From Cherax quadricarinatus (lineage: Eukaryota > Arthropoda > Malacostraca > Decapoda > Parastacidae), in NCBI RefSeq assembly GCF_038502225.1, contig NW_027195399.1, forward strand, positions 62,501 through 126,500: a stretch of 64,000 nucleotides of DNA, given 5' to 3'. The position numbers and the translations under genes were made by a program. Below, piece by piece: positions 11,605 through 22,569 of this stretch; the stretch's first letter is position 1, and the number at the start of each line of letters is the position of its first letter. The notes beneath the pieces are model-generated. The model saw only the letters and a list, made by a program, of their open reading frames with translations. It was not told where the DNA came from and searched no databases.

Positions 11605-12732
11605 TCATGACCTCCCCCCACCGCCACCTCTTCCCTCTCCTACCACCCCAGATCTTTGCGCTGGCGTCAGGACATCATCCGAGTCTGACGTAGCTGCCCG
11701 TTTCCTTGTTACAATCATGTCCCCCATAACATGGTCTGGGGAAGCCTCACGGTGAACCTCAACATCCACCTTACAATGATTTATTAATTCCACTGACTTC
11801 TCAGTCACATCATTAATCCCCAAATTCTCATATCGTCAACAAGCTGGAAGCGATAACTCTCCAGCTACTTTTTGCTCAGGTGTAACGTCCTCCTCAGGCG
11901 GTGACAAGGTCTTCAAAACTTCCTCCAATTCTTCCTCTATTTCCAACACTTCCTCCTGTAGTACCATCCCTGCAGAAGTCACTGGAGGATATTCTGGGGC
12001 AGGGAACTGTGGGGAAGATTCACCCCCAGTCCTAAAAGCTTGCTCCACCATCTTACTCCACAAACGACCACGCCCTCCCTCAGGTGATTGATCCTCACCT
12101 GCCACCCGTAAGACAGGGGCTGCGTCTTCTACCACAGGTTCAGGCAAGCGTCTTTTCTTCTCACATGTTGCAGCTATGTGGTCATACTCACCACATAGGC
12201 GACACGTACGCCTTTGTCCGGGATACAAAACCACGACCTGCGTCCTGAATTCCTGAAGATAAACGTAGAACGGTATGGGATGTCTCAATGTCATTGTAAG
12301 GTTAAAAGTACCTTCCGGCAAACCTGCGTAGGCGCCTGCTACCCACATACCATGTAGGGCAAAATGAACTGTTCCATATTTCTCGAAGACTATTCTGATA
12401 TCAGCTTCATCCGCCTCAAAGGGAACGTTACGTAACTTTATCCAGGTATAATGCCTGGAAACATCACTCATTCTCACACGTACAGCAGGTGTAACATCAA
12501 GATTCACGTCCTGGAAACGATTAACCAACGATTCCTATACCGTTGCAGTGAGCAGTTTCACGAAGATTCTATGCGCTCCATTTAAAACCACTCCATATAA
12601 CTCTCCTTCTTGAATTCCATATGTCTCTCTGATGCTCTTAGGTAAGAGAACCTGCGCTGAACTAGGCGAAATCGTCCCCCGGAGAAGCTCAATGCCAACA
12701 GTATTAATCTGGTGTTTATGACAAACCGCCAT
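11605..12732 (-). pseudogene. LINE copy A ORF1: RRM/CCHC nucleic-acid-binding protein, broken
   Basis: The likely start is the ATG at 12732-12730 (MAVCHKHQ), which has a counterpart MAQNTRR in copy C at 58728. Next comes an RRM-like segment (WIKLRNVPFEADEADIR). After it is a CCHC zinc knuckle, CRLCGEYDHIAATC, with CX2CX4HX4C spacing, near 12200-12160. An acidic, Pro/Glu-rich tail follows. An in-frame TAG at 12537-12535 interrupts the frame early. A further frame break separates the 3' part (11823-11605), where KRAATSDSDDVLTPAQR matches copy C. LINE ORF1 products of this type bind the element's own RNA. Confidence 0.75.
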
Positions 12733-12952
12733 CTTGACAGCAGTAATTTTCCTGAGGTGTCGACAGAGGTGCAAACACCACCTCCTCACACCACCACAGA
12801 CAGGCAACTGAGGAGCGTCTGCGCAGTAGATCCTCTCAGTCCAAGAGCGAAGAGGACAATCATTCGTTACTGATAGATGTATAGTGAGTATGTGTCCAGA
12901 AAGCTCAGGCATCTCCACCCATTTAGACCCAGAGATTATAGTTAAATGCAAT

Positions 12953-13577
12953 ATTTGGAAAGTGCCTGTTCAATTAGCTCTGGGATGATTGTATTGACTT
13001 GGCATTTACAAGATTACAGGTAGTTTGTTCAATTCCGTTATAATTATGTTTCAAAATAAAACCCTTGTTTACGTTCATAATGCGTCTTCTGCCTGTCGGT
13101 TTCATTACAATTTTTCGAATTATACTAATTCAGTAACTGAGTGTGTTGAAGTCATTCATTTTAAGTTAAAGGTCTCAGTGAGGTACCTCCATAACGTCCC
13201 TTTTAAAAGAGAAGGAAAAGGTTGAGTACTTTGAGTCTTTCTTTATAAGAAATGTTTTGTAGTGACACTAGGAGTTTGGAAGCTATTCAATGCACTCGAA
13301 TACATTTTCATCCTAATATGACGGAAACATTGGCCTGTTAGATGCAGTCTAACACATGCATTAAAGCGGGTCAGTATGGTGTATTATACTTCATGTTCAA
13401 AGTTTTCTCTTATAATGGTGCTACATCTTCCACTTCGCAGTTCCATTCCTTAATTTTGGGTCATGAACAAATTTCAGATAGTTCTTCGCGTTTGATTGTG
13501 TCAAAGTTGCTCAGTATCTTAAAGGCTAGAATGAGATCTCGTGACTCTGTTGCCCTTGAAAAGAAAGACTGAGAACC
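12953..13577. other. non-coding stretch, no gene recognised
   Basis: Between LINE copy A and the CR1 copy. Short frames (13025-13225, 13342-13572) show no recognisable protein. The CR1 element joins abruptly near 13577. Confidence 0.5.
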
Positions 13578-14692
13578 ATGGCTCACTGACAGGAAGCAGA
13601 GAGTGTCCATAAATGGGGTTAAATCCGAGTGGGGATCTGTAACAAGTGGCGTTCCACAGGGCCCGTTGTTGTTTATAATATATATCAATGATCTTGATGA
13701 AGGAATTACTAGTGATATGAGCAAATTCGCCGATGACACAAAGATAGGTAGGATAATTGATTCAAACGTAGATGTTAGGGAACTTCAGGAGGATTTAAAC
13801 AAACTCTATTCTTGGTCAGAAAAGTGGCAGATGCAGTTCAATGTAGATAAATGCAAGGTTCTGAAGCTTGGGAGTGCCCATAACCCTAGTACTTATAAAT
13901 TAAATGATGTAAAACTTAGCCATACAGATTGCGAAAAGGACTTGGGGGTTATGGTGAGCAGCAACCTTAAACCAAGACAGCAATGCCTAAGCGTACGTAA
14001 TAAGGCAAATAGATTACTGGGATTTATATCAAGAAGTGTAAGCAACAGAAGTCCAGAGGTCATACTGCAGCTTTATACATCATTAGTAAGGCCTCACCTA
14101 GATTATGCAGCTCAGTTCTGGTCTCCGTATTACAAAATGGACATAAATTCGTTAGAAAACATTCAGCGTAGGATGACTAAATTAATACATAGCATCAGAA
14201 ATCTTCCTTATGAAGAAAGATTGAAGACTCTTAAGTTACATTCACTTGTTAGACGAAGAATGAGGGGAGACCTGATCGAAGTGTATAAGTGGAAGATAGG
14301 TATTAATAAAGGGGATATTAATAAGGTCTTGAGGATGTCTCTCCAAGAGAGAACGCGCAGTAATGGATTTAAATTAGATAAGTTTAGATTTAGAAAGGAC
14401 ATAGGAAAGTATTGGTTTGGAAATAGGGTAGTTGATGAGTGGAACGGTCTACCTAGTTGGGTTATTGAGGCTGGGACTTTGGGTAGTTTCAAATCTAGGT
14501 TGGATAAGTACATGAGTGGGAGGGGTTGGATTTGAGTGGGACTTTCACATCAGAGCTTATTTCTTGGGTGGCACTGAAAATTGGGTTGGGCAAATGTTTT
14601 GTTAGTGGGATGAATTGTAAGGGACCTGCCTAGTATGGGCCAGCAGGCCTCCTGCAGTGTTCCTCCTTTCTTATGTTCTTATGTTCCTCCCT
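13578..14692 (+). mobile_element. CR1-type LINE, copy A (5'-truncated)
   Basis: It begins inside the RT domain near 13578 and ends in the CR1-like 3' terminus GTTCCTCCTTTCTTATG with tandem TTCTTATG octamers. CR1 elements characteristically end in short 8-base repeats and are usually 5'-truncated. The ~140 bases before the terminus match, in reverse, 44995-45095. Confidence 0.9.
13603..14535 (+). CDS. CR1 reverse transcriptase, C-terminal fragment
   Basis: A 310-codon open frame covering the 3' half of the RT and the CR1 C-terminal region. Visible motifs are GVPQG (RT motif B), KFADDTKIG (motif C with FADD), LGVMVSSNLKPR, SLVRPHLDYAAQFWSPYYK, LPYEERL and RTRSNGFKLDKFRFRKDIGKY. The frame is also open upstream to about 13579 (WLTDRKQRV), so the stated start is only the first candidate codon. 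Compared with the copy at 36-37.6 kb, about four residues are missing right after GVPQG. The 5' half of the RT and the endonuclease are absent, so it is not an active gene. Confidence 0.85.
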   Translation: MSINGVKSEWGSVTSGVPQGPLLFIIYINDLDEGITSDMSKFADDTKIGRIIDSNVDVRELQEDLNKLYSWSEKWQMQFNVDKCKVLKLGSAHNPSTYKLNDVKLSHTDCEKDLGVMVSSNLKPRQQCLSVRNKANRLLGFISRSVSNRSPEVILQLYTSLVRPHLDYAAQFWSPYYKMDINSLENIQRRMTKLIHSIRNLPYEERLKTLKLHSLVRRRMRGDLIEVYKWKIGINKGDINKVLRMSLQERTRSNGFKLDKFRFRKDIGKYWFGNRVVDEWNGLPSWVIEAGTLGSFKSRLDKYMSGRGWI

Positions 14693-15227
14693 TCATAAGC
14701 TTTGGAAATACAGTATTAGCGTATTCCGACAGAATAAAAATAAGTCACACGACTCAGATTATGCAATTTCATGGTGAACTTTTTCACAATAAACTTTATC
14801 AGCTGATGAAATCCTTAGCGGATGGAATATTTTCAAACTAAAATGGCATAACCCGAATTGTGTTTATTTATATTCACAAGGTCTGATTCCGAGTGATGGT
14901 TTGGTACACGTGAAAGTATATTTTTGTATATTTTTAATGTGGAAAACAAAGTTGGATTATATATTCAAAGAGACAGAAACGTACATTATAGAGTCAATTA
15001 TTTGTTAGGAGTTTTGCGTTTAAAGTTTCTAGTTATAAATCGCACATTGTTAGATTCGCTGCTTGCGCTTAGGCATTGTTTGATATCTTTGACGATGAAC
15101 ATGATTACTCCAGGTTCATGTGTTTTCATGTTTTCGGTTATTTTTGTACTAAAAATTATTAATGTCTCAAACTATAATATTCAAACTGCATCACTTTGCT
15201 CTTGTCTACGTTGAAGCTCTTCCACAT
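14693..15227. other. AT-rich non-coding stretch
   Basis: No repeat unit or coding feature recognised between the CR1 3' end and the next tandem array. Confidence 0.5.
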
Positions 15228-17085
15228 ATCTGCACCAACCTGTCTTTCACTTCTCTGGCCACTGCACCAACCTGTCTTTCACTTCTCTGGCCACTGCACC
15301 AACCTGTCTTTCACTTCTCTGGCCACTGCACCAACCTGTCTTTCACTTCTCTGGCCACTGCACCAACCTGTCTTTCACTTCTCTGGCCACTGCACCAACC
15401 TGTCTTTCACTTCTCTGGCCACTGCACCAACCTGTCTTTCACTTCTCTGGCCACTGCACCAACCTGTCTTTCACTTCTCTGGCCACTGCACCAACCTGTC
15501 GTCATCCATTTCTCTGGCCACTGCACCAACCTGTCGTCATCCATTTCTCTGGCCACTGCACCAACCTGTCTTTCACTTCTCTGGCCACTGCACCAACCTG
15601 TCGTCATCCATTTCTCTGGCCACTGCACCAACCTGTCTTTCACTTCTCTGGCCACTGCACCAACCTGTCGTCATCCATTTCTCTGGCCACTGCACCAACC
15701 TGTCGTCATCCATTTCTCTGGCCACTGCACCAACCTGTCTTTCACTTCTCTGGCCACTGCACCAACCTGTCGTCATCCATTTCTCTGGCCACTGCACCAA
15801 CCTGTCGTCATCCATTTCTCTGACCACTGCACCAACCTGTCTTTCACTTCTCTGGCCACTGCACCAACCTGTCGTCATCCATTTCTCTGGCCACTGCACC
15901 AACCTGTCGTCATCCATTTCTCTGGCCACTGCACCAACCTGTCTTTCACTTCTCTGGCCACTGCACCAACCTGTCGTCATCCATTTCTCTGGCCACTGCA
16001 CCAACCTGTCGTCATCCATTTCTCTGGCCACTGCACCAACCTGTCTTTCACTTCTCTGGCCACTGCACCAACCTGTCTTTCACTTCTCTGGCCACTGCAC
16101 CAACCTGTCGTCATCCATTTCTCTGGCCACTGCACCAACCTGTCGTCATCCATTTCTCTGGCCACTGCACCAACCTGTCGTCATCCATTTCTCTGGCCAC
16201 TGCACCAACCTGTCGTCATCCATTTCTCTGGCCACTGCACCAACCTGTCGTCATCCATTTCTCTGGCCACTGCACCAACCTGTCGTCATCCATTTCTCTG
16301 GCCACTGCACCAACCTGTCGTCATCCATTTCTCTGGCCACTGCACCAACCTGTCTTTCACTTCTCTGGCCACTGCACCAACCTGTCTTTCACTTCTCTGG
16401 CCACTGCACCAACCTGTCGTCATCCATTTCTCTGGCCACTGCACCAACCTGTCTTTCACTTCTCTGACCACTGCACCAACCTGTCTTTCACTTCTCTGGC
16501 CACTGCACCAACCTGTCGTCATCCATTTCTCTGGCCACTGCACCAACCTGTCGTCATCCATTTCTCTGGCCACTGCACCACCCTGTCGTCATCCATTTCT
16601 CTGGCCACTGCACCAACCTGTCGTCATCCATTTCTCTGGCCACTGCACCAACCAGTCGTCATCCATTTCTCTGGCCACTGCACCAACCTGTCGTCATCCA
16701 TTTCTCTGGCCACTGCACCAACCTGTCTTTCACTTCTCTGGCCACTGCACCAACCTGTCTTTCACTTCTCTGGCCACTGCACCAACCTGTCGTCATCCAT
16801 TTCTCTGGCCACTGCACCAACCTGTCTTTCACTTCTCTGGCCACTGCACCAACCTGTCTTTCACTTCTCTGGCCACTGCACCAACCTGTCGTCATCCATT
16901 TCTCTGGCCACTGCACCAACCTGTCGTCATCCATTTCTCTGGCCACTGCACCAACCTGTCGTCATCCATTTCTCTGGCCACTGCACCAACCTGTCGTCAT
17001 CCATTTCTCTTGCCACTTCACTAACCTGTCGTCATCCATTTGTCTGGCTACTGCACCAACCTGTCGTCATCCATGTGTCTGGACC
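15228..17085 (+). repeat. mixed 32-bp/35-bp minisatellite array
   Basis: About 55 units sharing CTCTGGCCACTGCACCAACC and differing in one insert. Type A (32 bp) carries CTGTCTTTCACTT; type B (35 bp) carries CTGTCGTCATCCATT. The array opens with eight A units. It passes through several A-B-B triplets between about 15.5 and 16.0 kb, then shows long runs of B broken by A-A pairs. The last three units are degenerate. Long frames on both strands follow from the lack of stops. The two unit types alternate inside one array, so this is not a CRISPR-like repeat-spacer pattern. Confidence 0.95.
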
Positions 17086-17094
17086 AACCTGTCC

Positions 17095-17222
17095 AGTTCG
17101 CGCTGAAAGCTCATGGGGCAGGGAGAGAGAGGAGCTAGTAGCAATCAGCGAAGAGGCGGGGCCAGGAGCTGTGACTCGACCCCTGCAACCACAAATAGGC
17201 GAGTACAAATAGGTGAGTACAC
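17095..17222 (+). repeat. dispersed retroposon-like tail
   Basis: A segment with AAGAGGCGGGGCCAGGAGCT, CTCGACCCCTGCAACCACAA and a terminal doubled AAATAGGYGAGTAC. I recall such tails as frequent in decapod DNA. The 14-base terminal repeat suggests a SINE-like 3' end. Confidence 0.45.
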
Positions 17223-17234
17223 GTTACCCTAAGG

Positions 17235-17800
17235 AGTTTGAAGGAACTACTTTACTGGTAACTGGGAAAATTTATCATAGTGAACCTAGAAAAACTCGTC
17301 AGACCAAGAATGTGATCGTCTGTTAATACAATGAGAATTTATCACTCCTTCCGTATGTCCTAAAAAAATTAAATAAATTGTTTTTAAGAATTCACAAAGT
17401 GTTAAGAGTATCTTGATCGAGAATTCCCGCAACACAGTGTTGGTGGTGTTAACAGTGTTGGGTGACAAAGTTGTAACTTATCTTTTATGGGACAGACTGG
17501 CAAACCTCTAGATATTAGAATAATACAACATCGGTATTCAGTAAGAACAGATCAAGAATCAAATGCGATATTCAACCACACAGGAGTTTGCAACAATCCC
17601 GCTAATTGGTCAGAAGCCAGTCCTAGTTCCATGTACTTTATGGCTAGTAAGAAATATTTTAGAATCGGTAATTATAAAACATGATAAGCATTCATTATAT
17701 AATGGTAGTTATGGATTATTCAAGCTTGGGTTAGATCAGCATCTGCCCAAAGAGTCTGGTAGGATAGATAAACTATGGCTGTCTGCCCTTGGATAAACTA
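17235..17800 (+). pseudogene. Penelope-like element, GIY-YIG end (relic)
   Basis: Translated fragments include GQTGKPLDIRIIQHRYSVRT followed by NAIFNHT, then in another frame the ESVIIKHDKHSLYN segment. This matches the GIY-YIG endonuclease region at the C-terminus of Penelope-like elements: the YxGQTGKPL core, a basic helix and a downstream ES(S/V)xIK motif with the catalytic Glu. Upstream (17235-17480) is a decayed linker with stops. There are several frameshifts, so it is a dead 3' fragment. Confidence 0.7.
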
Positions 17801-17981
17801 TATATGTCTCCCATTAGCTTTAAGTGCGTCTGCCGTAGACCCATTTCACGGAAAATTCCTAAAACAAATGCCAGATACATCTATATATATATAGTTATGA
17901 TGTATGACTAATTTTTTATAACTGTCATATTAATAATGGTTTAGCTCACTACATAATCACTTTATTACTAGGGTTTGTGTG

Positions 17982-18105
17982 CTTTTTTTTTTTTTTATTC
18001 GCCGGTATTCTCCCGGCCCGGGTCTTTTCCAAGTAGTGGTGACCCGGCCTTGGCTCCCTATCTGGGGAGTGTCTCGAGACCTAAGTCCCCCATAGGCTTA
18101 TGTGC
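17982..18105 (-). mobile_element. short poly(A) retroposon
   Basis: On the minus strand this is a GC-rich segment (GACTTAGGTCTCGAGACACT ... GGGTCACCACTACTTGGAAA ... GGGAGAATACCGGCGAAT) ending in 13 A residues, seen as T13 at about 17983-17996. An A tail on a GC-rich body inside AT-rich DNA indicates a reverse-transcribed SINE-like copy. The 5' end is uncertain. Confidence 0.55.
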
Positions 18106-18594
18106 TGACTATATTCTCTTCTTATAATACTCAATCTTGCTGACACTTGGCACTGTTATGTCTGGGGCATTAAACATCTACTTACCTTATTCTTGGCAGG
18201 AATGTTCCGAACGAATGTGCTGGGATCTCCTAATTTCTGTAATAAGACTAATTGTATTACAGAAACGACGATTATAATATAGGAAGGGCCAAATGAACAG
18301 ACAATAGAGAAGAGCAACGAGAAAAGACGGGGTACTGGCAGGAAACATGGCCTACCCTGCAACATCTACGGACACAAGGATGGAGAACCACAGCTGGGAG
18401 GTAGCAGATGAAGCAACGAAGAAAACCTGGTTAAGATTGAGTGGAACCAAGGGGATTGAGAACCCTCGTAGATTTTTTCAAAGGGGCCTGGACCACGCTC
18501 AGCAGCACAGACACCAATGATGGTATGTTGAAACACCTTCCCTTTAGACCTTTGACAGATAAAATAGACTTAAAGGAAAGAATAACTGGGAAAG
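18106..18594. other. non-coding stretch, possible element 5' part
   Basis: No recognisable protein. It leads into the Penelope-like RT relic and may belong to it, but I see no motif. Confidence 0.4.
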
Positions 18595-19480
18595 AATAAG
18601 TTGGGAATCAAGAAGCCGCGCAGTGGCCAAATAGTGCAGAGAACACTAGTCCACATTATGAAGGAATCTATCCTTAAACTTAATAAAGTCTACAGACAAA
18701 GGATAGGAACAGCAATAGGAGCTTCTGTGAGCGTAGCTGTAGCAGAAATTTTTGTACACTGCACTTTGGAAAGGGACGATGAGAAGGATACATAGATAAC
18801 ATGAGATACATAGATAACATTTTCTGTGTGATAATAGTGGGAGACGAAAGGGTGCAAGAATTAAAAACTTAGGCATACAGAGCACACCCATCCCTGAAAT
18901 TCACTTCAAAACATAGCAGTGCAGATGTGTCATTCCTGGATACAATGATTTACCCGAATAAGGAGAGAGAAATACACAGCAAACCAGGAAATGCACATCA
19001 TGGACATCATCGCACCCAACTAACTTGAAGCAATCACTACCCTACTCCTTATCATTAAGGATCAAGCGAATTTGCAGTGAAGATAACTGTTTTGAAAACT
19101 CCCAATGAAAAATGTGGAATTTCTTCAAGTCCAGGGGATACCCAGAGGACTGTCTTAAGCTTGCAGAACGAAAACTCTGGCACCGAAAAACAGAGAGGCA
19201 AACACAAGGAACATTTTACCATCCTTGTACAGTCAACCATTTTTCGGGGAAATCAAGACACAGCTAAAGGAGCTGTGGACATGTATCAATGAAGAATTCC
19301 AACAAACATCTTGGATAGAGCACTTTCCTGATGAACCCCGATGATCGCCTAGAGGACGGATGAGTCTCTAAGGGACAGACTTGTGAGAACAGAATTTCCA
19401 AGGAAGAAGAAGCAGTGAGGACGGATCTCGAAACACTTGAGGGTAGGCTACTATACACAAAAACTATACTTTTCAGAATA
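18595..19480 (+). pseudogene. Penelope-like RT relic
   Basis: Pieces in three frames resemble the RT C-terminal half of Penelope-like elements. They are RQRIGTAIGASVSVAVAEIF (equivalent to the GTxMG...ANLF region), RYIDNIFCVI (RYxDD variant with Asn in place of the second Asp), HPSLKFTSK and VSFLDTMIY, then DESLRDRLVRTEF near 19350. Stops and frame changes are frequent. The absent second Asp and the broken frame make activity impossible. The assignment to Penelope-like rather than another RT group rests on the HPSLKFT/FLDT spacing. Confidence 0.6.
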
Positions 19481-19624
19481 GACCGTATATGGTGAAACTG
19501 AGAGTGAAACTCAATTTCCAATGGGCTAAATGTGTAGAGCGGACTATCACAGTTTATCCTCAAAATGGAAAGAGAAATTGAATGCTAACATTGGTATACT
19601 CTCACCTACATAAAGGGATGTTAA

Positions 19625-20194
19625 TTTTAGACGTTCCCGGCATACCCTGTTTTCGACATGGGCTGACAGGATCTCAGAATGGCGAAACGTGAAGGACAGG
19701 TGTTGCAAACACTGGTTTAATGTCACTCAAATTCTCATAAGGGCCAGTTACATAAAGAGCAATCAGGGATTTTTGTATAGCATCCAAGCTTAAGATTGTG
19801 CGCAACTGACACTACTAAACAGATATCGACTTTGTACAACACCTATTTACTTCGTCACAGATGGGCAAAATCTCAGATGGGTGAAACGTGCAAGACACGT
19901 ATGGAGAACCTTGGTCTAATGTCATCAAATTCTTATGTGGACCCGTTCCAAAGTGAGCAATCCAGGGATTTTTGTATAACATCCTTGCTTAAGATTGTGT
20001 ACAACTGGCTCTACTAAACAGCTGCCGAGGTTGTATATTCCATCACTTGAATTATTTAAGACATTCCTATCATGTTTGATGAGAGAGGATTCAATTATGC
20101 TCCTTTCTGTAATGAAACTATTGGGTACAATGACCTGGTCTGCTGCCCACCCCAGCGGATGATTGCAAGTACTAAAATGCTTAAAAAATTGCAT
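19625..20194 (-). pseudogene. Penelope-like C-terminus, inverted relic
   Basis: The minus frame 20194-19925 reads CNHPLGWAADQVIVPNSFIT, then ERSIIESSLIKHD. This is the C-terminal part of the GIY-YIG module, as in the plus copy at 22220-22414. The downstream UTR portion is tandemly duplicated: 19636-19840 and 19853-20040 are diverged copies sharing CAGGGATTTTTGTATA and AAGATTGTG. It lies head to head with the plus-strand copy that starts near 20245. Confidence 0.65.
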
Positions 20195-20799
20195 TCAACT
20201 CCTGAGCCTTCTGTACTGAGTACTGATGTTGGGCTAATATGATTTCTGTTGTTTGGATTAAGTTTCGCTCTCACAACTAGTAATGTTAATTATGAAGATC
20301 TAGCTAAGCCGTTTTGTATCTTGGAAAAACATATTGACCTCACTCAAAATACCTTTAATATCTTCAAAGGGATGGTCTATGGTACCTTACTCCATCCAAT
20401 GCTTCTTAACTGCCCTCTGCGATTTATGAAAGCATATAGCGATCTTAGTAATGAATCTGACCTTGCATCTTACATAAGCCAATAAATCTAACAAGTTTGT
20501 CATTTTAGATGAAGCTGAATATTCTGATAAGATGAACAGCTTACTAGGGAATAATGGAAGGTACGAACCTCTAAGAACCCTCTCGAGCACATCAACTCAC
20601 TTCAATGTACGACTTAAAAAGTTATTGAAGGGGAATGATGAATTAAATGTGTGTTAGCCAGGACGACAACTCTACCGTATCTTTATAACTTAATTACAGC
20701 CCATAAACCAGTAACCCAAGCTGTCCTATTATAAGTTCAGGAGGCTCGGCTGCATGCATTCTGTCCAAATGTCTAGTTAAGCTTCTAACTCTTATGGTC

Positions 20800-20888
20800 G
20801 GAAAGATTTCAGAATTCGGAAAGATTTCAGATTTCGGAAAGATTTCAGATTTCGGAAAGATTTCAGATTTCGGAAAGATTTCATATTA
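20800..20888 (+). repeat. 18-bp tandem repeat
   Basis: Five copies of GGAAAGATTTCAGATTTC with small changes, expanded inside the Penelope-like relic. Confidence 0.85.
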
Positions 20889-21775
20889 AGAATAATGTCA
20901 CCTTACAGAAAGGCTCCAAAAATTAAATGCATCACATAAGTTTACTCTTGTACATTTTGATCTCACATCATTATTTACTAGAATCCTTGTCTTTGATTTG
21001 CTTATGTATCTAGAAGAACTAAAAAACTTCTTCATGCCCTACCCCACTAACATAATTATTGAATTCATTAAGCTGTATGTGATGGACTGCAAGTTCGTAC
21101 TTGAAGGTAAATACTATGATCAAAAACAAGTCATGGCCTAGAGAAATCTGCTACTTGTATATGGAATTGTATTTGACTAGAATCCTTAAAGATACTTTCA
21201 AGTAAAGTCAAGTAGTTCAGATACGTAGACGATATTCTGTGTAGCCTAGAGATCTCGATATTGATGAGTTCCGTCCTAGACTCAGTGATTTTGCACCCTC
21301 AATTAAGTTTATAACAGAACACGAAGTAGATAACAAATTGCCTTTCTAAGATGTTTTAATCCATCTCAAAGAAATTTAAATTGACAGCAAATCAACTGTG
21401 TCGTCACACATTCACTGTTATTCCAATCATGAATTATAGATTAAAAGGAGTGTTTTTCTGACATTGTTCTTGAGACCTTTACGTATTTGTAGACCGGAAT
21501 ATTTGGATGATGAAATTAATAAGATATTCAAAATAGTCACTGAACTGAAATATCCCAGGGATTTTGTTGAGATGTAATTACTGACAGCCAAGAAGACTTT
21601 CTACAGGACTGAACCTAGGGGAGTACCTTCCAGGAAAACTATATTGGTTTTGCCTTACAATGAGAATATGGCTGGTCTGTTTGATGCATTAAAAAAGCTC
21701 AAAATACTGTCTTCATGAACATCTAGACAATGTAGCAGTTTATTAAGAATGTTCCATCCAACATTGTTGATGGTG

Positions 21776-22082
21776 AATATCAAAATGGTATTCAATACCG
21801 ACAAGTTGGTGTGAAAGACACATAGGCAACATTTAGGCATCTTTATTCCGAAACGTTTCACCTACACAGTGGGCGAAACGTTTCAGACTATGAAACAGAA
21901 TTCTTCTCCAGCCTGAGGGACTGACAACCTCAAAATCTACATCTTCAAGGGTGATGGACTGATTACATCGTCTTCACATCTCAACTGCTCCTGCCTACTT
22001 TCTGTACTCGACTGAAGAAACTTACTGTGTAGGCGAAACGTTTTGGAATAAAGATGCCTAAATGTTGCCTATGTGTCTTTCT
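21776..22082 (+). mobile_element. nested foldback element with target duplication
   Basis: A 307-bp insertion flanked by AACATTGTTGATGGTG (21760-21775) and AACATTGTTGATTGTG (22083-22098), a 16-base target duplication with one mismatch. Its ends are inverted. The left part runs GAAAGACACATAGGCAACAT ... ATCTTTATTCCGAAACG and the right part is the reverse (CGAAACGTTTTGGAATAAAG ... ATGTTGCCTATGTGTCTTTC). Arms are about 50-55 bases. The words GAAACGTTTC and CTGAAGA are typical of the terminal repeats of Penelope-like elements. No protein is encoded. Confidence 0.7.
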
Positions 22083-22569
22083 AACATTGTTGATTGTGCT
22101 CACAGGGTCTCATACACACAATGCTTTCTTTCTTATGTCGGGAAGAAGGTAAGCCACTTGAAATCAGATTATCCCAACATCAGAACTCGGCATGAACGGC
22201 TCAGGAATCAAATGCAGTCTTGAATCATATTTGTATTAGCAATCATCCGATAGGGTCGGCAGCAGTTAAGGTCATTGTGCCCAATACTTCCGTTATGGAA
22301 AGGAGCATAACTGAAACCTCTCTTATCAAACAAGATAAATATGCCTTATATAATTCAAGTGATGGAATGTGCAAACTCGACAGCTATATAGTAGTCAATT
22401 GTGTACAGTCTTAAGAAAGGATGCTATACAAAATCTCCAGCTTGTTCACTAAGTAAAGGGTCCACATAAGGATTTGGTGATATTAAACCAATGTTCTCCA
22501 CACCTGCCTTGCACATTTCAAACATCCGAGATCCTGCCCATCTGTGAGGAAGTACTCTGTAATGCTACA

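Larger units (their letters stand above)
7545..12732 (-). mobile_element. Tx1/L1-type LINE, copy A (near full length, dead)
   Basis: A non-LTR retrotransposon on the minus strand. Its order from the 5' end at ~12732 is ORF1 (RRM-like plus CCHC knuckle), ORF2 (APE-type endonuclease, RT, C-terminal CCHC-like region), an ~870-base 3' UTR and an A-rich 3' end at ~7545 with TTTTAAATAAAA-like sequence. Copies B (46470-50085) and C (50348-58728) share this layout and 3'-end signature. I place the family near Tx1/L1 because of the two-ORF layout, the CCHC-bearing ORF1 and the HGILPSG plus Cys/His motif after the RT. Clade assignment is inference. Confidence 0.85.
20245..22540 (+). pseudogene. Penelope-like element, RT to GIY-YIG (decayed)
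   Basis: A long, heavily mutated copy. Recognisable pieces in order are NKFVILDEAEYSDKMNSLL (20480-20545), a PYLYNLITAHKP-like segment at ~20680 (the Penelope YGLPKxHKP region), FTLVHFDLTSLFTRILV (RT motif A, DLTSLFT) near 20945, LRPLRICRPEYLDDEINKIF near 21480, LPYNENMAGLFDALKK near 21655, and the GIY-YIG C-terminus at 22220-22414 (NHPIGSAAVKVIVPNTSV, ERSITETSLIKQDK). Numerous stops break every frame. A 307-bp element is nested at 21776-22082 between the RT linker and the GIY-YIG part. Confidence 0.7.

Noticed and set aside
15162..17024. 620-codon frame and several minus frames in the 32/35-bp array
   Set aside because: Low-complexity product of tandem repetition, changing frame meaning with each 32-bp unit.
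15228..17085. CRISPR-like array of alternating units
   Set aside because: Only two unit types recur, with no unique spacers, and the genome is eukaryotic.
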